A stretch of 64,000 bases of DNA from Cheilinus undulatus (Eukaryota > Chordata > Actinopteri > Labriformes > Labridae), in assembly GCF_018320785.1 (NCBI RefSeq), contig NC_054867.1:32305855-32369854 (forward strand), given 5' to 3'. How positions within the stretch are numbered: position 1 is the first letter of the stretch; every line of letters starts with the position of its first letter. Under the pieces are notes generated by a model. The model worked only from the letters and a program-made list of their open reading frames with translations, was not told where the DNA came from and searched no databases. The position numbers and the translations under genes were made by a program. This document shows positions 12,179 to 31,454 of the stretch, piece by piece.

Positions 12179-14189
12179 GGGGGGATAAATACATAAACAT
12201 ATATGTCTAAAAGAAAGTCTGAAACTGTGTTTGTATCAATAAGACAGAAAATAATAAATAATAATAATACTAATCAAAAAATACAAATAATACTAAATAA
12301 TGATAATAATAGTGACTTGTGATAATGATTAATAATAATTGTAAAATAGATAATACAATAAAATGTTAATGTAAATGTGATTATGTGGTTAAAAAAGCAG
12401 ATACAGATATTCCACACATTCTCTTTTACTGATACGTTCTTCTGGCACTGAAAGTGTGATTGATGCTTTTGACATTTGTGATCTTTAAATTCCAGAGTAT
12501 CATGTAAAGCTCTTCTTTTTTTCCACCTCATCATCAAAAAAACGATCCAAAAGCCATTAAAAAAGGATTCATTTACATTAAAGACAATGTTTCTTTTAAA
12601 AGGACTCAAAATAGCCAGCTCATCAAAATAATTTGGCGTTAAAGTTCTGTCTATCTCTTGACTTATTCAAAATTAAGCAGCAGCTCATGTACTACTTTGA
12701 AACTCACTGATTGAATTACATTTCCTTAATCTTTTTGTCATTTGCATAACTTCATATAATTCTATGATACCATAAGAAAATTGGATTTGTATTAGTGTTT
12801 TTGTGGGAGGTTGGCTACGGGTCTTTGTAGAAATATCTAATCAATGAGTTATCTCTCTCTAGGCTACTAGAAGAGTTAATACAGTACTGTATCATAAATA
12901 ATAAGTAATAAAAAAAACTACCCATAATTCTCTGGAGGGTCTATATGAATTTTAATATGAGGTATTTTAAACAGTACCTTTGCCGATGGGCATTTCTTCT
13001 CTCTTCCAGGTGAAGTTCCAGTAAAAAACAAACCTTCAGCCAGGGTTTTCTGAACTGTGATAAACACATGTCAGGCAGTGCAAAGGAAGAGTTTGGTTAA
13101 GCCAATGAAGGACAGCTGGCAGTGTTACAAGCGGAGATGAGGCGGCTCTAGTGAGGCTAAAAAAACTGTCAGTTGGATGACGTTTGACATTATATTTGGA
13201 GTTACATTTAAAATGCTGAGCTTTAACCCTCGATAGATCCTGGCATCTAAAGCGACTGTTGTATCGCCTTTAATTTAATGCCCCAGCTGCCTGTTCTCAA
13301 GTGAGATCAAATCAAGCTCAGTCATTAACTTTGACACTATCATTAACTGTTGCACACAGAGAAGTAAAAAAACAAAACAAAACTGGAGTAAATTAAACAC
13401 ACAGTGTGAACAACAGCCTTGATTGACTTCATCTGTACATAGAGCCATTACAGCTGGGAAGTGATGTGTCCTGAATTGGGATTTACCTGTCTCCGTCTTA
13501 GTCTCCCAGCTGTCATCTTAAGAGGCAGGCTGTCCAAAACAGATTAAAAAAAAGAAACACGTTTAATATTCAGAAAGTAACACTCTGAAAGAGGTGTCTG
13601 CTGGAAAAAGTGTAGTCCAAGCAGGAGATGGTCTGACACGTTTGTACTTGAAAGAGCAGTGTAAGGCTTCCCAGCAGGATGTGAGTGTGAGGGATTAATA
13701 CTTCCTCTGCACCACTTTATAGTGTGAATAAACAATACATTATAACTTCAAATAAATAAAACCATCTCTGTCCTTCTTTTCCACTGCAGGCTAAGATGAT
13801 TAGATCATTACCAATGATAGATATGATTAGTTTCAGATCATAGAAATAGGAGAGTATTAAATTCTTTGATCAGAGTTTTCATAAGTTATATGAAATAACT
13901 TATTAGACTGTAATAAGGATCTCAGTCAATTTTTTAAGTTAACTGTGTGTCAGAGTTGATCAGTTTTATCTAATATAATTCAAATAAATATGGAAAAAAA
14001 CACTAACAAATCAGTCATTCAAAGATAAGAGAAGGTAAAATTTGCCCTCCTAGTTTTTCCCCAAAGAAAATAAATTCATTAGGAAAAGTTAAGCATGTAT
14101 ACATATATACAGATATTGACACCCTTGGACAAAATCCCTCGCTCCCTTAAAGTAATTTATTAATCAAGCTTGAGCCTTCCTCTTCCTTT

Positions 14190-14205
14190 TAATCCTCTTT
14201 TAATC
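14190..14205 (+). promoter_or_regulatory. Pair of CRX/OTX-type sites upstream of the plus-strand RH2 opsin
   Basis: TAATCC (14190-14195) and TAATCT (from about 14200) lie 30-50 bases before the TATA box and about 170 before the ATG. TAATCC is the core recognised by CRX/OTX factors, which activate photoreceptor genes. The minus-strand opsin has an analogous TAATCT/TAATCC pair in block A. Function is inferred from motif and position. Confidence 0.45.
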
Positions 14206-14236
14206 TAACCTTACTGATTTGGGGTTTAAGGGAGGG

Positions 14237-14243
14237 TATAAAA
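14237..14243 (+). promoter_or_regulatory. TATA box of the plus-strand RH2 opsin
   Basis: TATAAAA in GGGAGGGTATAAAACAG, 129-135 bases upstream of the ATG at 14372. Context and spacing match the TATA box of the other opsin. Confidence 0.7.
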
Positions 14244-14371
14244 CAGCAGCAGCGACACCATAAGCTGTCTCTTCTTTCGGTTGGCTTACACAACTGTTGG
14301 CTCCCTCATAACTTCAGGAAGCAGGGTGCACCATCCATCCATCAAAGTCCCGGCAGAGAAGGCAACTCAAG

Positions 14372-15872
14372 ATGGCATGGGAAGGAGGATTCGAGCCTAA
14401 CGGCACAGAGGGAAAGAATTTTTACATCCCCATGTCCAACAGGACTGGGATTGTTAGAAGTCCTTTTGAATACCAGCAGTACTACTTGGCAGATCCTATC
14501 ATGTTCAAGCTTCTGGCTTTCTACATGTTCTTCCTGATCTGCACTGGGACCCCCATCAATGGTCTGACATTGGTGGTAACGGCTCAGAACAAAAAACTGC
14601 GGCAACCTTTGAACTATATCCTGGTCAACCTGGCTGTAGCTGGACTCATCATGTGCGCCTTTGGATTCACCATCACCATCACATCTGCGGTCAATGGCTA
14701 CTTCATTCTTGGAGCAAATTTTTGTGCCATTGAGGGATTCATGGCTACACTTGGAGGTAAGAAAGAGGAATTACTCCAGAGTGCTCAGACGAACAAAAAA
14801 AAACAAAAACAAAAACAAACAAAACACTTGGCTTAATGAAATTAATGACTGAATTTACCTCTCCTCTGCAGGTGAAGTCGCTCTCTGGTCCTTGGTGGTC
14901 CTGGCTGTTGAGAGATACATCGTTGTCTGCAAACCCATGGGAAGCTTCAAATTCACTGGAACCCATGCAGGAGCTGGAGTTCTTTTCACCTGGATCATGG
15001 CTATGGCCTGTGCTGCCCCCCCTCTTTTTGGCTGGTCAAGGTACTTTTATCTTTTTTATATTGGTTGAGAATGAATCCTACATTTCTAAACCACTTGAAA
15101 CCACCCTGTGTTCTTTTATTATAGACTGTTGGATAAAACATTTTCACATAACCTCAACACAGGTACCTTCCTGAGGGAATGCAGTGCTCCTGTGGACCCG
15201 ACTACTACACTCTGGCTCCAGGCTTCAACAATGAATCATATGTCATTTACATGTTTGTGGTGCACTTCTTCCTCCCAGTGTTCATCATTTTCTTCACATA
15301 TGGAAGCCTCGTCCTGACTGTCAAAGCTGTAAGTAAAGCTTGTTTTATCTCCAACTTAAATATAACAGGCTGATATTTCTAAATTATCCTAGAAAAAACT
15401 TGAGCTTTTTTCCATCATATCACACCCCTTTAGGCTGCCGCTCAGCAGCAGGAGTCAGAGTCCACCCAGAAAGCCGAGAGGGAAGTCACACGTATGTGCG
15501 TCCTGATGGTGTTTGGCTTCTTGACGGCATGGACACCGTACGCTACCTTTGCTGGCTGGATATTCATGAATAAGGGAGCTTCCTTCACAGCCTTGACAGC
15601 TGCTATTCCTGCCTTTTTCGCAAAGAGCTCAGCATTGTACAACCCTGTGATCTATGTGCTGATGAACAAACAGGTATGGTGAATCCTTTTTTCACTGTTA
15701 AAATGCATCATTCAGTCTTTATCCTTGTACTTGTGTCCTAATTTGCTCCTCTTGTGCTCTCTTTCAGTTCCGTAACTGCATGCTGAGCACTATTGGAATG
15801 GGTGGCATGGTGGACGATGAGACCTCAGTTTCAGCAAGCAAGACAGAAGTGTCCTCTGTATCTCAAGGTTAA
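14372..15872 (+). CDS. opn1mw: RH2 green-sensitive cone opsin, complete, 5 exons, 354 aa
   Basis: Seven-helix visual pigment of cone photoreceptors: 11-cis-retinal on a Schiff-base lysine, light-driven activation of cone transducin. Exons 14372-14756, 14872-15040, 15163-15328, 15434-15673 and 15768-15872 (385, 169, 166, 240, 105 nt); introns of 115, 122, 105 and 94 nt are GT-AG, and phases and lengths match the rhodopsin-family gene plan. Residues seen (bovine = minus 8): glycosylation N10 and N23, C118/C195 disulphide, counterion E121, G91, E130 (bovine 122), ERY 142-144, H219, W273, A277, A300, retinal lysine K304, NPVIY 310-314, and a Ser/Thr-rich tail for kinase phosphorylation. The paired palmitoyl cysteines of rod rhodopsin are absent, as is common in fish RH2. 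E at bovine 122 suggests a green rather than blue-shifted pigment (inference). Exon 3 is almost identical to that of the opposite-strand paralogue. Confidence 0.97.
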
Positions 15873-16226
15873 AAACTACAGACATCCTTCTTTCTGGACT
15901 TTTTCTGTACTCTTTGTTACCAGATTTTTAAAAAACATTCAGGAAAAAAACAAAGACTTTCTACAAATGGATTCATGGCTTTGATGAATGCACTTCGGAC
16001 CTAACGCACTGAGGAATTCTATCTCACCTGTAAATATGAATATGTAAAAAAAACAAATGTGTGTGGAAGAGAATATGAGTGTGTGAGAAAACAATGACCA
16101 ACTGTACAGCATCAGATGACCAACCCAGCTCAAAATGTGACAGCTTCTGCTTTTCTGAATGATTGTTTGCATATGTATTTCATGAATTTTACAAAAATGG
16201 AAAAAAAAATCTAGAGTAGAGATTAT

Positions 16227-16232
16227 AATAAA
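16227..16232 (+). terminator. opn1mw: Polyadenylation signal of the plus-strand RH2 opsin
   Basis: AATAAA 355 bases after the stop codon, followed by a T-rich stretch (TTTTGTCTCTTTATT, from 16256) that fits the downstream element. It predicts a 3' untranslated region of about 370-390 bases. Confidence 0.65.
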
Positions 16233-17713
16233 TGCATGCATAAAAAGAAAAAGCTGTTTTGTCTCTTTATTCTGAACTAAACAGGCTGGTTGAAATACAT
16301 TATGTCTAAAAGGTTGCAGTTGAAAGACTGGATAAAGTCAGAGGCTTTTATGAGTTAAATGAAATAAAGAATCCAGACAGTCTAAGTCAGCCATACTTCA
16401 CTTCAAAATGCTTTATATGTAACCAAGAACATCATGAATATGCAGACCATTATCTATCCCCACACAACAAATCTGAACTGTCTCCTGAAATGACATCAGT
16501 GTAGTTTGGCAGGTGTTCATGGAGTGAGAAATGCATCAGAATGTGTTATTGAGGTACACATGACCACCACGCAGAGAGTGCTCTGGGATGCATCTCATGA
16601 AGTCTATTACTAAATCAATCCTTCAGCTGTCATAGGGATGTTTATTTATTTGTTTGTTTAAAAGGGACAGAGCACATTGATGAACATAGCCCAAAAGACA
16701 AATGGCAAAAGTGCTAATTTACATCCATAGTCCCTGCAGGTAACACAAAGAGACAGAACAATACTTAGAGTGTGAAAACATGCTAGATCAATGAAAACTC
16801 TACTGAATAAGGTGTATGATTTAGAGTGCATGTTATTAGTAGTTTTTACATGTGTGTGTTGCAGACCCAGGGGAAGCTAAAAGCCATTGTAGCAGATTTA
16901 AAAAAATATATATATATTTTAGTCGACTCTGCCCACTCCTGCCCCTGGATCAGACCAAGACAGTGAGAAAATATGCCCCACACATGCATACAACAATATA
17001 CAGACAGAACAATAGCCACAGATATAGTTATAACATATAAAATATAGGGTGACTCAGGATTTAAAGGGCACCTTGTCAAGAAAGAGGTTGAGAAATGCTG
17101 GTTGAAGTTACCAACAAACTTTAAAATCTGCACAACAAGCTACATCCACTGTGCTCAGACTGCAGAGTTAGAGAAGAAAATACAAGGTTTTTGGGTAAAA
17201 TAGAACAATGCAGAAACTATAAGAATGGCAGTCTTTCATGCATAATCTAGAAATTTAATTTTTATATTAAGGGATCTCATTTCATTTTATTCTGTGTCAG
17301 TCATGATTAAATTAAGTGCAAAAAGCACTAAACTGATTTATTTCCAAACCTTCTAGCCTGACATTAATACTTCTGCTATAGCCCCTCTTCCAACTTCCAC
17401 AGGTGCTACTATGACAGTATGATTTATTTTCAATCAGTGTGGTACAGAAATTGTTACTGTTGGGTATAATATTCCTTGTGTCGTTTAAAGCCTGAAGATA
17501 CAGACATACCAAGAAGAAACAGTGCAGGACTTAGTGTTGAAACCAGTTTTATCTACTACTAAAGACTATAGCCTTTCAAGTGGCCCATAATTATGAGGTC
17601 ATTATGCAAATGGGGGGGGGGGGGGGGTTATGTTGTTCATGATCCCTGTTAAATACACGTATAAATGAAGCTAAGGTACAAGATGGCTGTAGCATTATTT
17701 TTATATTCTAGGG

Positions 17714-18010
17714 CAGGGGTTCCCAAAGTGGGTGTCAGGATGAGTCACGAGACACTAAGAGGGGTTATCATCAAGCACAAAGAGAAATTCAAAGTGATTT
17801 AAAGTGGTATATTTTACCCATTATTGTAAAAAATATCCTTAAAATGAGTCAAATTTAAAATAAAACCACTGCTATTAAGGGAGGTTTGTGCTTAAAACAA
17901 ACTCCTTAAAATGTACATTTCTACATGAACCACCATCAGGGGCAGTGGGGGTCCCTGGTCTCTGGTACTGTTATTTTGTGGCTCATGGGATGAAAAGTCT
18001 GTGAATGCTG
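17714..18010. mobile_element. Non-autonomous hAT-type element with perfect 8 bp target duplication
   Basis: The 297 bp element begins CAGGGGTTCCCAAAGTGGG and is flanked on both sides by TTCTAGGG (17706-17713 and 18011-18018), a perfect 8 bp target-site duplication as made by hAT transposases. The right end has decayed from the left. The inner part (AAAGTGGTATATTTTACCCA and following) recurs near 55718-55880, in a second, interrupted copy. Confidence 0.8.
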
Positions 18011-19744
18011 TTCTAGGGTATCAGCCATTAAAGAGGGGGAACATTTTCTAATTTGCCTTGCATCTGAATCCATAAACATTTTGCCCTAAACGTGCCCCTA
18101 CAGTCCCCCTGCTGCTGATGTTGATTGAAAATGTTCATGATAGAATTCCTCTTACAGGTCAGATACAATTTACTCCCACTGCACAGTTAAAGAAAACAGG
18201 TTATGGCTCCTGTGTAGTCTACATAGTCCAGAGACCTGATAAAACTGTTACCTGGTTTAATGCTCTCCCACCCCCTAGAGGCCAAAGTCATGCTACATCA
18301 ACCCTCAATGTTACAAATGTTTGCAGCATTCTAAGTAGTTTCAGATGCATCCATGTAAGTGTATTTATCAAAGATGAAAGTTAGAATTAATTTCTGCTTT
18401 ATTGAAAATAAATTTCAGCTTGTGTGTAAAGTAAAAAAAAAGCAAAAAAGGATGTTGAAGCTACCGGTCCTCTGTTGTAGAGCTGTCAGTGGATAAGACA
18501 GGCTGATGCCGCCCCCTGCAGGTTTTTACAAAGAAGTTTAAATGTCCCCCAGCTTCTACAGTGTTCCACTCTATTTCTAATACAGTCAAGACTGTTTCAG
18601 GTTCGGTTGGTAGGCAATAGAAGACATAACCACTGATCAGTGCTACACACTGAAGCTCAGAGGGCATTAATTATGCATAAGTACACCCTTCCTGAATACC
18701 AAAAAGGCCTTATATTTAATGATGTAACCCTTTATTTCCTGCCAACAGCGTGAACCTAATTGTCACGCTGTGGTCACAAGCACTGTAATTTTCTTTAAAG
18801 AGCATCCTCAGACACCTGCATGTGCTTGGTTTGTCTGTCAGGAGGACAGCTGAGGAAGCGTTGCTTTTCTTTGGTCTATTGAAATAGGAGGAGCTGCATG
18901 CAGAGGTCTTAATAACAAATTGGGGGATACTTTTGCAAGCTAAAGTTCACCGCGAGGAGAGGGCACTGGCTCTGCCAGCCAAAGCAAGCAAATGATAAAA
19001 TTCATAAAATAATATCTGATTTATATGATGATTCCTCTTTATGGCAGCTACAGTTATTTTCCAATAAAATGTGGAGAAAAACCCCCTCATCTTTCATATT
19101 GAATTTTCTCATTTATCAGTTTCCTGAGATTTGATGATTTCCTTTTCACATCTGTCAAAAAACAAAAAAAAGAATTTAAAATAAATATAAGACTTTTATC
19201 AGATTTCAGGAACACTTCTCTAATAATGGTGCACCCCTTTGCATTTGTAAAAACCAAACTCATCATTTCTCTACCAACTACCATTATTCACTAATTTATT
19301 TATGTAAGCAAAGCATTAGTGAAAGGGTATGGTTAGGGTTATAGCTACCAATGCTTTACTAATGCGTGAATAAGTATGCATAACCATTTTTTAATAAATG
19401 ACATATAAATGAATTTTTTTTAATGTAAAAAATGCTAATTTGCAACCCCTGTCCCTAGACAGGCTTTTATGAGAATAAAAAGATAGAACCACAGAATTTA
19501 AAAAGGTAAATAAATAAATAAATTAATAAAAAATTTAAGTTTCTAACAAGTTTCAGCTGATCGAGTGGAGAGTTCCTCAATTTGACTCCTTTTAAAGGAA
19601 AAGCAGTCTTGGCGAAAGATGTTCTGCAAAACTGTTTCCATTGAAGCTGCTGTGGCTGTTCTGCTTTAGCTCTGTAGTCTCCTAATGAATGCTAGAGCTC
19701 ATGCTTTCCTAATGCATCAATAAATAATTATAACTGTGCTTGTA

Positions 19745-20430
19745 AATGACCTAGGACTCATGACCTCCACCAAGGAGGTTGTGATCGGGTGGGTTTGTTA
19801 GTTTGTTAGCAACATAACTCAAAAAGTTGTAAATGAATTTTGATGAAATTTTCAGGAAATGTCAGAAATGGCATAAGGAAGAACTGATTCGATTTTGGGA
19901 GTGATCCGGATCACCGTCTGGATTCAGGATTTTTTTTTAAAAGGATTCTGTATTATTGGGAGATAGGGCTTTACACCAGGAGATGGCAGACATGAGTAAC
20001 TTCATTACCAGCAGCATTTTGGGTGTGTTTCTATTCAAAGTTTTGGAGTTTATAGAGTTTGAAAGATGCATGCCTGGTCGAGGAGACGAGTAGGAGTGTA
20101 ACAGAGAGAAAGACAGCAAATTGTAGTGAGAATACTCACAATGCTGGGAGGAATAGAGGAATATTCACCCTCTGCCATGACTTCCAGTCATCCAGTGAGA
20201 CCATGGGTGAGACTGTCAGTGCATCTGTTGGCACCAGCAGGCAATGCTTCCACCACAACATTCCACCTTTAGAGAAGCCAATGCCTTGCCTCGCCAAGTT
20301 TCCACCCCACGGAGGAGGGTGTAATTGGTGAATGATGTGATGGTGGGTACATGGGGACAGATCCAGGAGGTTTTTTTAAAGGATTCTTAATTACGGATTC
20401 TTAACGGCGGAGGTTTGCGCCCTGTGAGTG
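19745..20430 (+). repeat. Dispersed repeat with inserted sequence
   Basis: The left part (CCACCAAGGAGGTTGTGAT, then GATCCGGATCACCGTCTGGA with a T run) and the right end (GGCGGAGGTTTGCGCCCTG, GAGTGCT) look like the two ends of a repeat type widespread in animal genomes. The roughly 380 bases between about 19960 and 20340 do not fit that repeat and seem to be inserted or unrelated DNA. Family name not assigned. Confidence 0.45.
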
Positions 20431-23400
20431 CTTGTCCAATTAATAATGTTTTATAAATGATGAAAATAGTTTACTGATGCTTCATTAAGGGTGTCATGCT
20501 GTCTTGTCTCTCTTCATAACTATATTTGGACTTTTGATACATTATCTTTTTTTTTTTTTTAACTTTTCTACTTGTCTTATCAGTCAAAAAACTGGTTTGA
20601 AATGTCTATTCAATGTCAAAATTCAAAACATGACAATAAACTACTGTACTCATGAATGCGAAATCTGTCTATTTCATATTTGATTTTTTTTGTTGTTCTC
20701 CTTCTTTCTTTCTATTTGTTTTAATTGTAAACTTGAGATTAAATAAAGGTTGAATGAATGAATTTTAATCCACCAAATCAGAGCCTATGGATGTTAGGGT
20801 GTCAGTGGGGCTGGAGTAGGAGTGCAGTACTGTTGCAAAGCAGGGCATGCAACAGCAGAGCAAAAATCATGTTTTTTTAAATAGACAACCATTTGGGAGG
20901 ATGTTCGAAAGGTCATCTTTTCACGAATATTGCACAAGCTAACTGTAAAATCAGCACAGCCCAGATTGTCAGCCAGCTGACAGGCCTCACTGCATATAAA
21001 ACTAAAAGAAAATAAAATGTAGTTGTTAATATTGTAAAAAAGCTCAACTTTTACAGCCTGAATTTTAATAGTCCTTACATGTTTATTCCAGAATTTTGCA
21101 AAAAAGGACAAAAAAAATATCCCTCAGCAATCTCAGTTATCTCAGAAAAAGCAGATCTAAGAAAAATAAAGGCCAGATTTATTTTGCTTCTGAGATCCCA
21201 GACCATAAGACTTGTCATGTTTTTATGAATGAGACATACTGGGAAACAAAGAGGGAAATGTATTTGGGACAGACTGACATCATTTACATCCATTCAACGA
21301 TATCAAGTATTTTTCCTGTGTATTAAAAACATGAACATTAAAATGAATCAATGGCATCAGTAGTCCCCTTTAAGGCAGTTTTTAACAAATCAAAAATACT
21401 CTTTGTGTGACTTGTTTCACATTTATAAAAGTATTGATTAGTCTGAAATAATGAAATTCACAGCTGAGCTTCTATATATATATATATTTAAATTCACAAA
21501 TAAAATACAACTGCCTGAACCCTTACTGACTCACATTAGCCAACTCAACTGATTGTTAAAAACTCATGATGGCTGAGGCGATAAGAGGTTTTACGCATTA
21601 CTTGGTATTAGGTTAACAGGATGAAACAGACACCCGCAGGGATTATCCCCGTTAGCCTTTACAGCTGTGATAATCCTAAAACACAGACTGGAACAGTCTG
21701 TGCTGGTGTTTCTATCGCACTCAGTATTCAATTTTAACTCCCTGCAGTGGCATACAGAAATGATTCAGTCTGTCTTTCTCTAAGTCTCTTTTTTCAGCGT
21801 AAATAAAGAGACTGGTAACATGCACAGAGGATGAGGTTACTTTGAAGACACCAAGAACCGGAAAATGTCTGCAGCATTTTGGACACACTTCAAGTAAAAA
21901 GACTCAGTTTAATAACACCTGGACAAAAATAACATGATCACAGCTGAGTGAAGTTCAAATCAGACTTTACCTCCTTTCTGTAAATTTACTGTAAATGACA
22001 AACGTGTGTGATGTGGAGTATAGCAGTAGATGAAGAAGATAAAGGTGGATTACACAACATGAGCAGTACATCAAACATTTTCCATATTTATCTATTTTTT
22101 TTTACAACATAATGCTTCTGCATGACACTTTCACAGTGTTTTTTCTTTTGTAATGCCATATTCACACACAGCAAAAATCAACTTCACTTACTAACCTTTT
22201 TTAAATTAAACATCATTCATTGTACATTTCAAATGAAAAATTATTTATGATATTGAGAAATACTTTGATATCCATCTGAGAAGACAAAGATACAAACAAA
22301 CTATAAATATTGAAGGAAAGGACTTCAATCAGCTACAAAATGTGTAGCTTCATAACAAAGCTTCAGAAAAGCATGGCAAAGGCAGAAAAGAAAACTGTAA
22401 CGAACTAAGTAGAGGAATAAAATATCTAAAAAAGCTCAAACTAAAAGCAATGAAAATTTAGGTCATGACACCAAAATGAAACATTCATTAAGTTTCTCAT
22501 GTAATGACTGACATAAAGAAACAAATCCTAAACATGGACACAATGAACAAGAAATTCTCATAGGTACAAAGGTAAATACCACCAAACCCAGAGCTTTTTG
22601 AACTTACGCCAGCTTTAAAGTATTTACAATTATCAATTTAATGTACATCATGAATGAAATAGATCCTTTGTCAAATAATGAAAATCATAGGCTGTTATTG
22701 TCATTGTCTAGGGTATGCAATGTAAGGAGATTTGTTTGTTCCTGTTGTTTTTGGAGGAGTCATATCATGTAATGCAGAGGTTGCATTATTCATTGTTCAG
22801 TTAAAATGATAAAACCTAAAGCCTTGTAGGAATATTAATTCATTTAAATAATGATAATAAAAGTGTAAATGATAACACTAAAGCCCATGTACCAGAAAGA
22901 TATCAAGGTACAATTCACATCCATCAATAGTAATCTCAGAAGCTTTGATTTGCCAACCCCCCCCCCCAAAAAAACAAAGCTCATTATTGATAGGGAACTC
23001 ATATCATTGATGGATCTTCTTTTTTATGTTGAATTTTGTATCATATAAGAATCAATAAAAAGTGCCAACTAGCCAACATGACCTTCTTGAATGGATAAGT
23101 TAGCTAATGCATTCTGACTCAGTGGTTAATCTGGCTTGCTAACTGGCTTTTTTATGATTAAGAGTTAATTTATCAGCTTGAATCATGAAGCAAACTAATC
23201 CAGATTTATGCACAAACTCAAGTTACAGCAAGCTGGATATCCTTAGCTTGATAGCTCACTAAAGCACTTGTTGGGCTATATAACTTTGTTTAAATGTAAG
23301 CTGGCTTGCTTGCAAATTTACAACACAACATGAAATAAATGCCTGCCACTTGCCAAGTGTGGGTATTTTTTTTTAGCAATGTAAGGTGGATTTGCTAAAC

Positions 23401-23577
23401 TTACTGGATACTGGGGCAGGTAAATAAATGTAGCCTAATCTAACAGAGTGATTTTGTTACAGTAAACTGCATCAATCAAACCCCCTTTAAAATGAGCAGC
23501 AGTCTGGATCATTTATGCACCAACTTTTTCTCATTAAATAACCCACAGCTTGAAGATTATATGCCTTGATTATAAAA

Positions 23578-23888
23578 TTATACCTCATTTAATAATGATG
23601 CTTGTTAAAATAGAGTGGCTGGTAAAAAGTGCTCTTGGCTGGTAGATTTTTGAATACATCAGCTACAGTGGCAGGGAGACATTAAAGATAAATTCCACTC
23701 CTGCAACATTACCATAAATAATACATTTTGTGTCATTAAAAAATTGTCTATTATAGCTTGCAGCATGGTTGGAATTTAACTTTTTTATCTACCTGCCACT
23801 GTGGCTGGTGGAGTCAAACCTCTACCAGCCACAAACATTTTTTACCAGCCACTCTTTTTTATCAAGCAACATTATTTAATGAGGTATA
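23578..23888. repeat. Foldback element with about 100 bp inverted arms
   Basis: Left arm about 23578-23679 and right arm about 23792-23888 are imperfect reverse complements, sharing TATACCTCATT-AATAATG, AGAGTGGCTGGTAAAAA, TGGCTGGTAGA and CAGTGGCAGG; about 112 bases lie between them. No transposase frame. Most likely a foldback-type MITE; target duplication not identified. Confidence 0.6.
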
Positions 23889-24666
23889 GTATAAAAATAG
23901 GCTACCTATAGGCTATTTTATAAGAGTTTTTGTCCTGTACTTGGCCATGCAAATATGCAGGGGCAATGCAAATTCATGGGCTTTTTTCTGCATTATAAGT
24001 TTTAGACTTGCTAGAATCTAACATTTTGTGCGTGATTTTTGCAGTGTCAGACCAAAATTCATGCTTTGTTTTTTGTTAGATGTAGATCGAAACACTTTTA
24101 GCAGACAAGTTGCAGTGGAGAACTGCTCTCATGAGGTAAGATTTTTTGGATAGTGAGTGTTTATGTCTGCTCGGTTTTGCTTATAAAGTTAGAAGGAACA
24201 AGTAGAATAAAGGGGTTTAATTTATGCTGTTTACTCTAAAAATCCCTCAAAGTTTACGCTACTTTTGTTTAACCTGCTCCAGTGGCTTAGAAGTTGAGTG
24301 AATTTATCTGACACCGCTCAAAAAGTACCTGTATTTGGCTGGTGGAGGGTGCTCATTTCCCACCCTGGCCCAGGTGATAAAACGAAGTGTAAGTGTATTG
24401 CCAGCTTGAGACTATGCAGATACATTCAGCTGTATGTTAATCAAAACACAGGGTAATCACTTTTGAGGTGAAGTTTGGGCAACATAAAAATGGATGCACC
24501 TTATCTAACTGCAACTGGGGTCAATACATCATACAAACAACAAATAAGACAACACCCAAAGTTAATCATGGTACCTATAACTAAATAATGATACATTTCA
24601 TTATTCATTGTGTTTGTGTCTATAGCATGTGCCCATCTAGTTAACACTGTACATTAATATACAGTA

Positions 24667-31122
<6,456 letters not shown>

Positions 31123-31454
31123 TTAAAAATAATCACAGACGTCAAGTCCAACTCTGGTTCTGAAAGCTTTGTAGAAGGTTGAAATGCTTCTGATGTAGAG
31201 GGGACAAAGAGAGAGACTCTTTCTGCAGAGGGGAGGGTTGACAAGTTCCTGGGCGGAGTCAAAGATGTTCTGTTGTTAAGTACACATTTACTGATTCTAA
31301 CTGTTTATACTAAAATAAATGGGTAATGCATGCTTATATACCTTCCCATAAACTATATACACATTTGTGTCAATAAAGGAATAAATAAATAAATCATAAA
31401 ATAAATTATTAAATCAGAGAGAGTAAGAAACAGAGAGAGAGAGAGAGAGGGAGC

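Larger units (their letters stand above)
7701..14150. other. Intergenic DNA between the head-to-head opsins, no gene seen
   Basis: AT-rich sequence without a recognisable exon on either strand. It contains the GCTA-rich dispersed repeat at 9540-9830, a run of 27 A (10685-10711), a GT microsatellite (about 12139-12178), AAT-rich low complexity near 12250-12345 and poly-T runs. The rest (7701-9539, 9831-13990) looks unique. Since it sits between two divergent cone opsins, cis-regulatory elements are expected here, but none can be proven by eye. Confidence 0.6.
16250..24660. other. Intergenic DNA between RH2 and synpr, no gene seen
   Basis: No exon recognised. Contents: a decayed dispersed repeat at about 16625-16770 whose TTTACATCCATAGTCCCTG word recurs loosely near 19430-19460, a G run (about 17611-17628), an hAT copy (17714-18010), a repeat at 19745-20430, a LINE-like tail with GAGATTAAATAAAGGTTGAA near 20736, a short TA repeat near 21475, a C run near 22959, and the foldback element at 23578-23888. 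Stretches such as 18019-19740 and 20770-23570 look unique. Confidence 0.55.

Noticed and set aside
12274-12609. 111-codon minus-strand frame
   Set aside because: Its sequence is a translation of AAT-rich low complexity (Ile, Tyr, Phe and His runs) with no homology.
14342-14605. Minus-strand open frame of 87 codons over the plus-strand opsin
   Set aside because: Antisense shadow of exon 1, parallel to the one at 941-1225.
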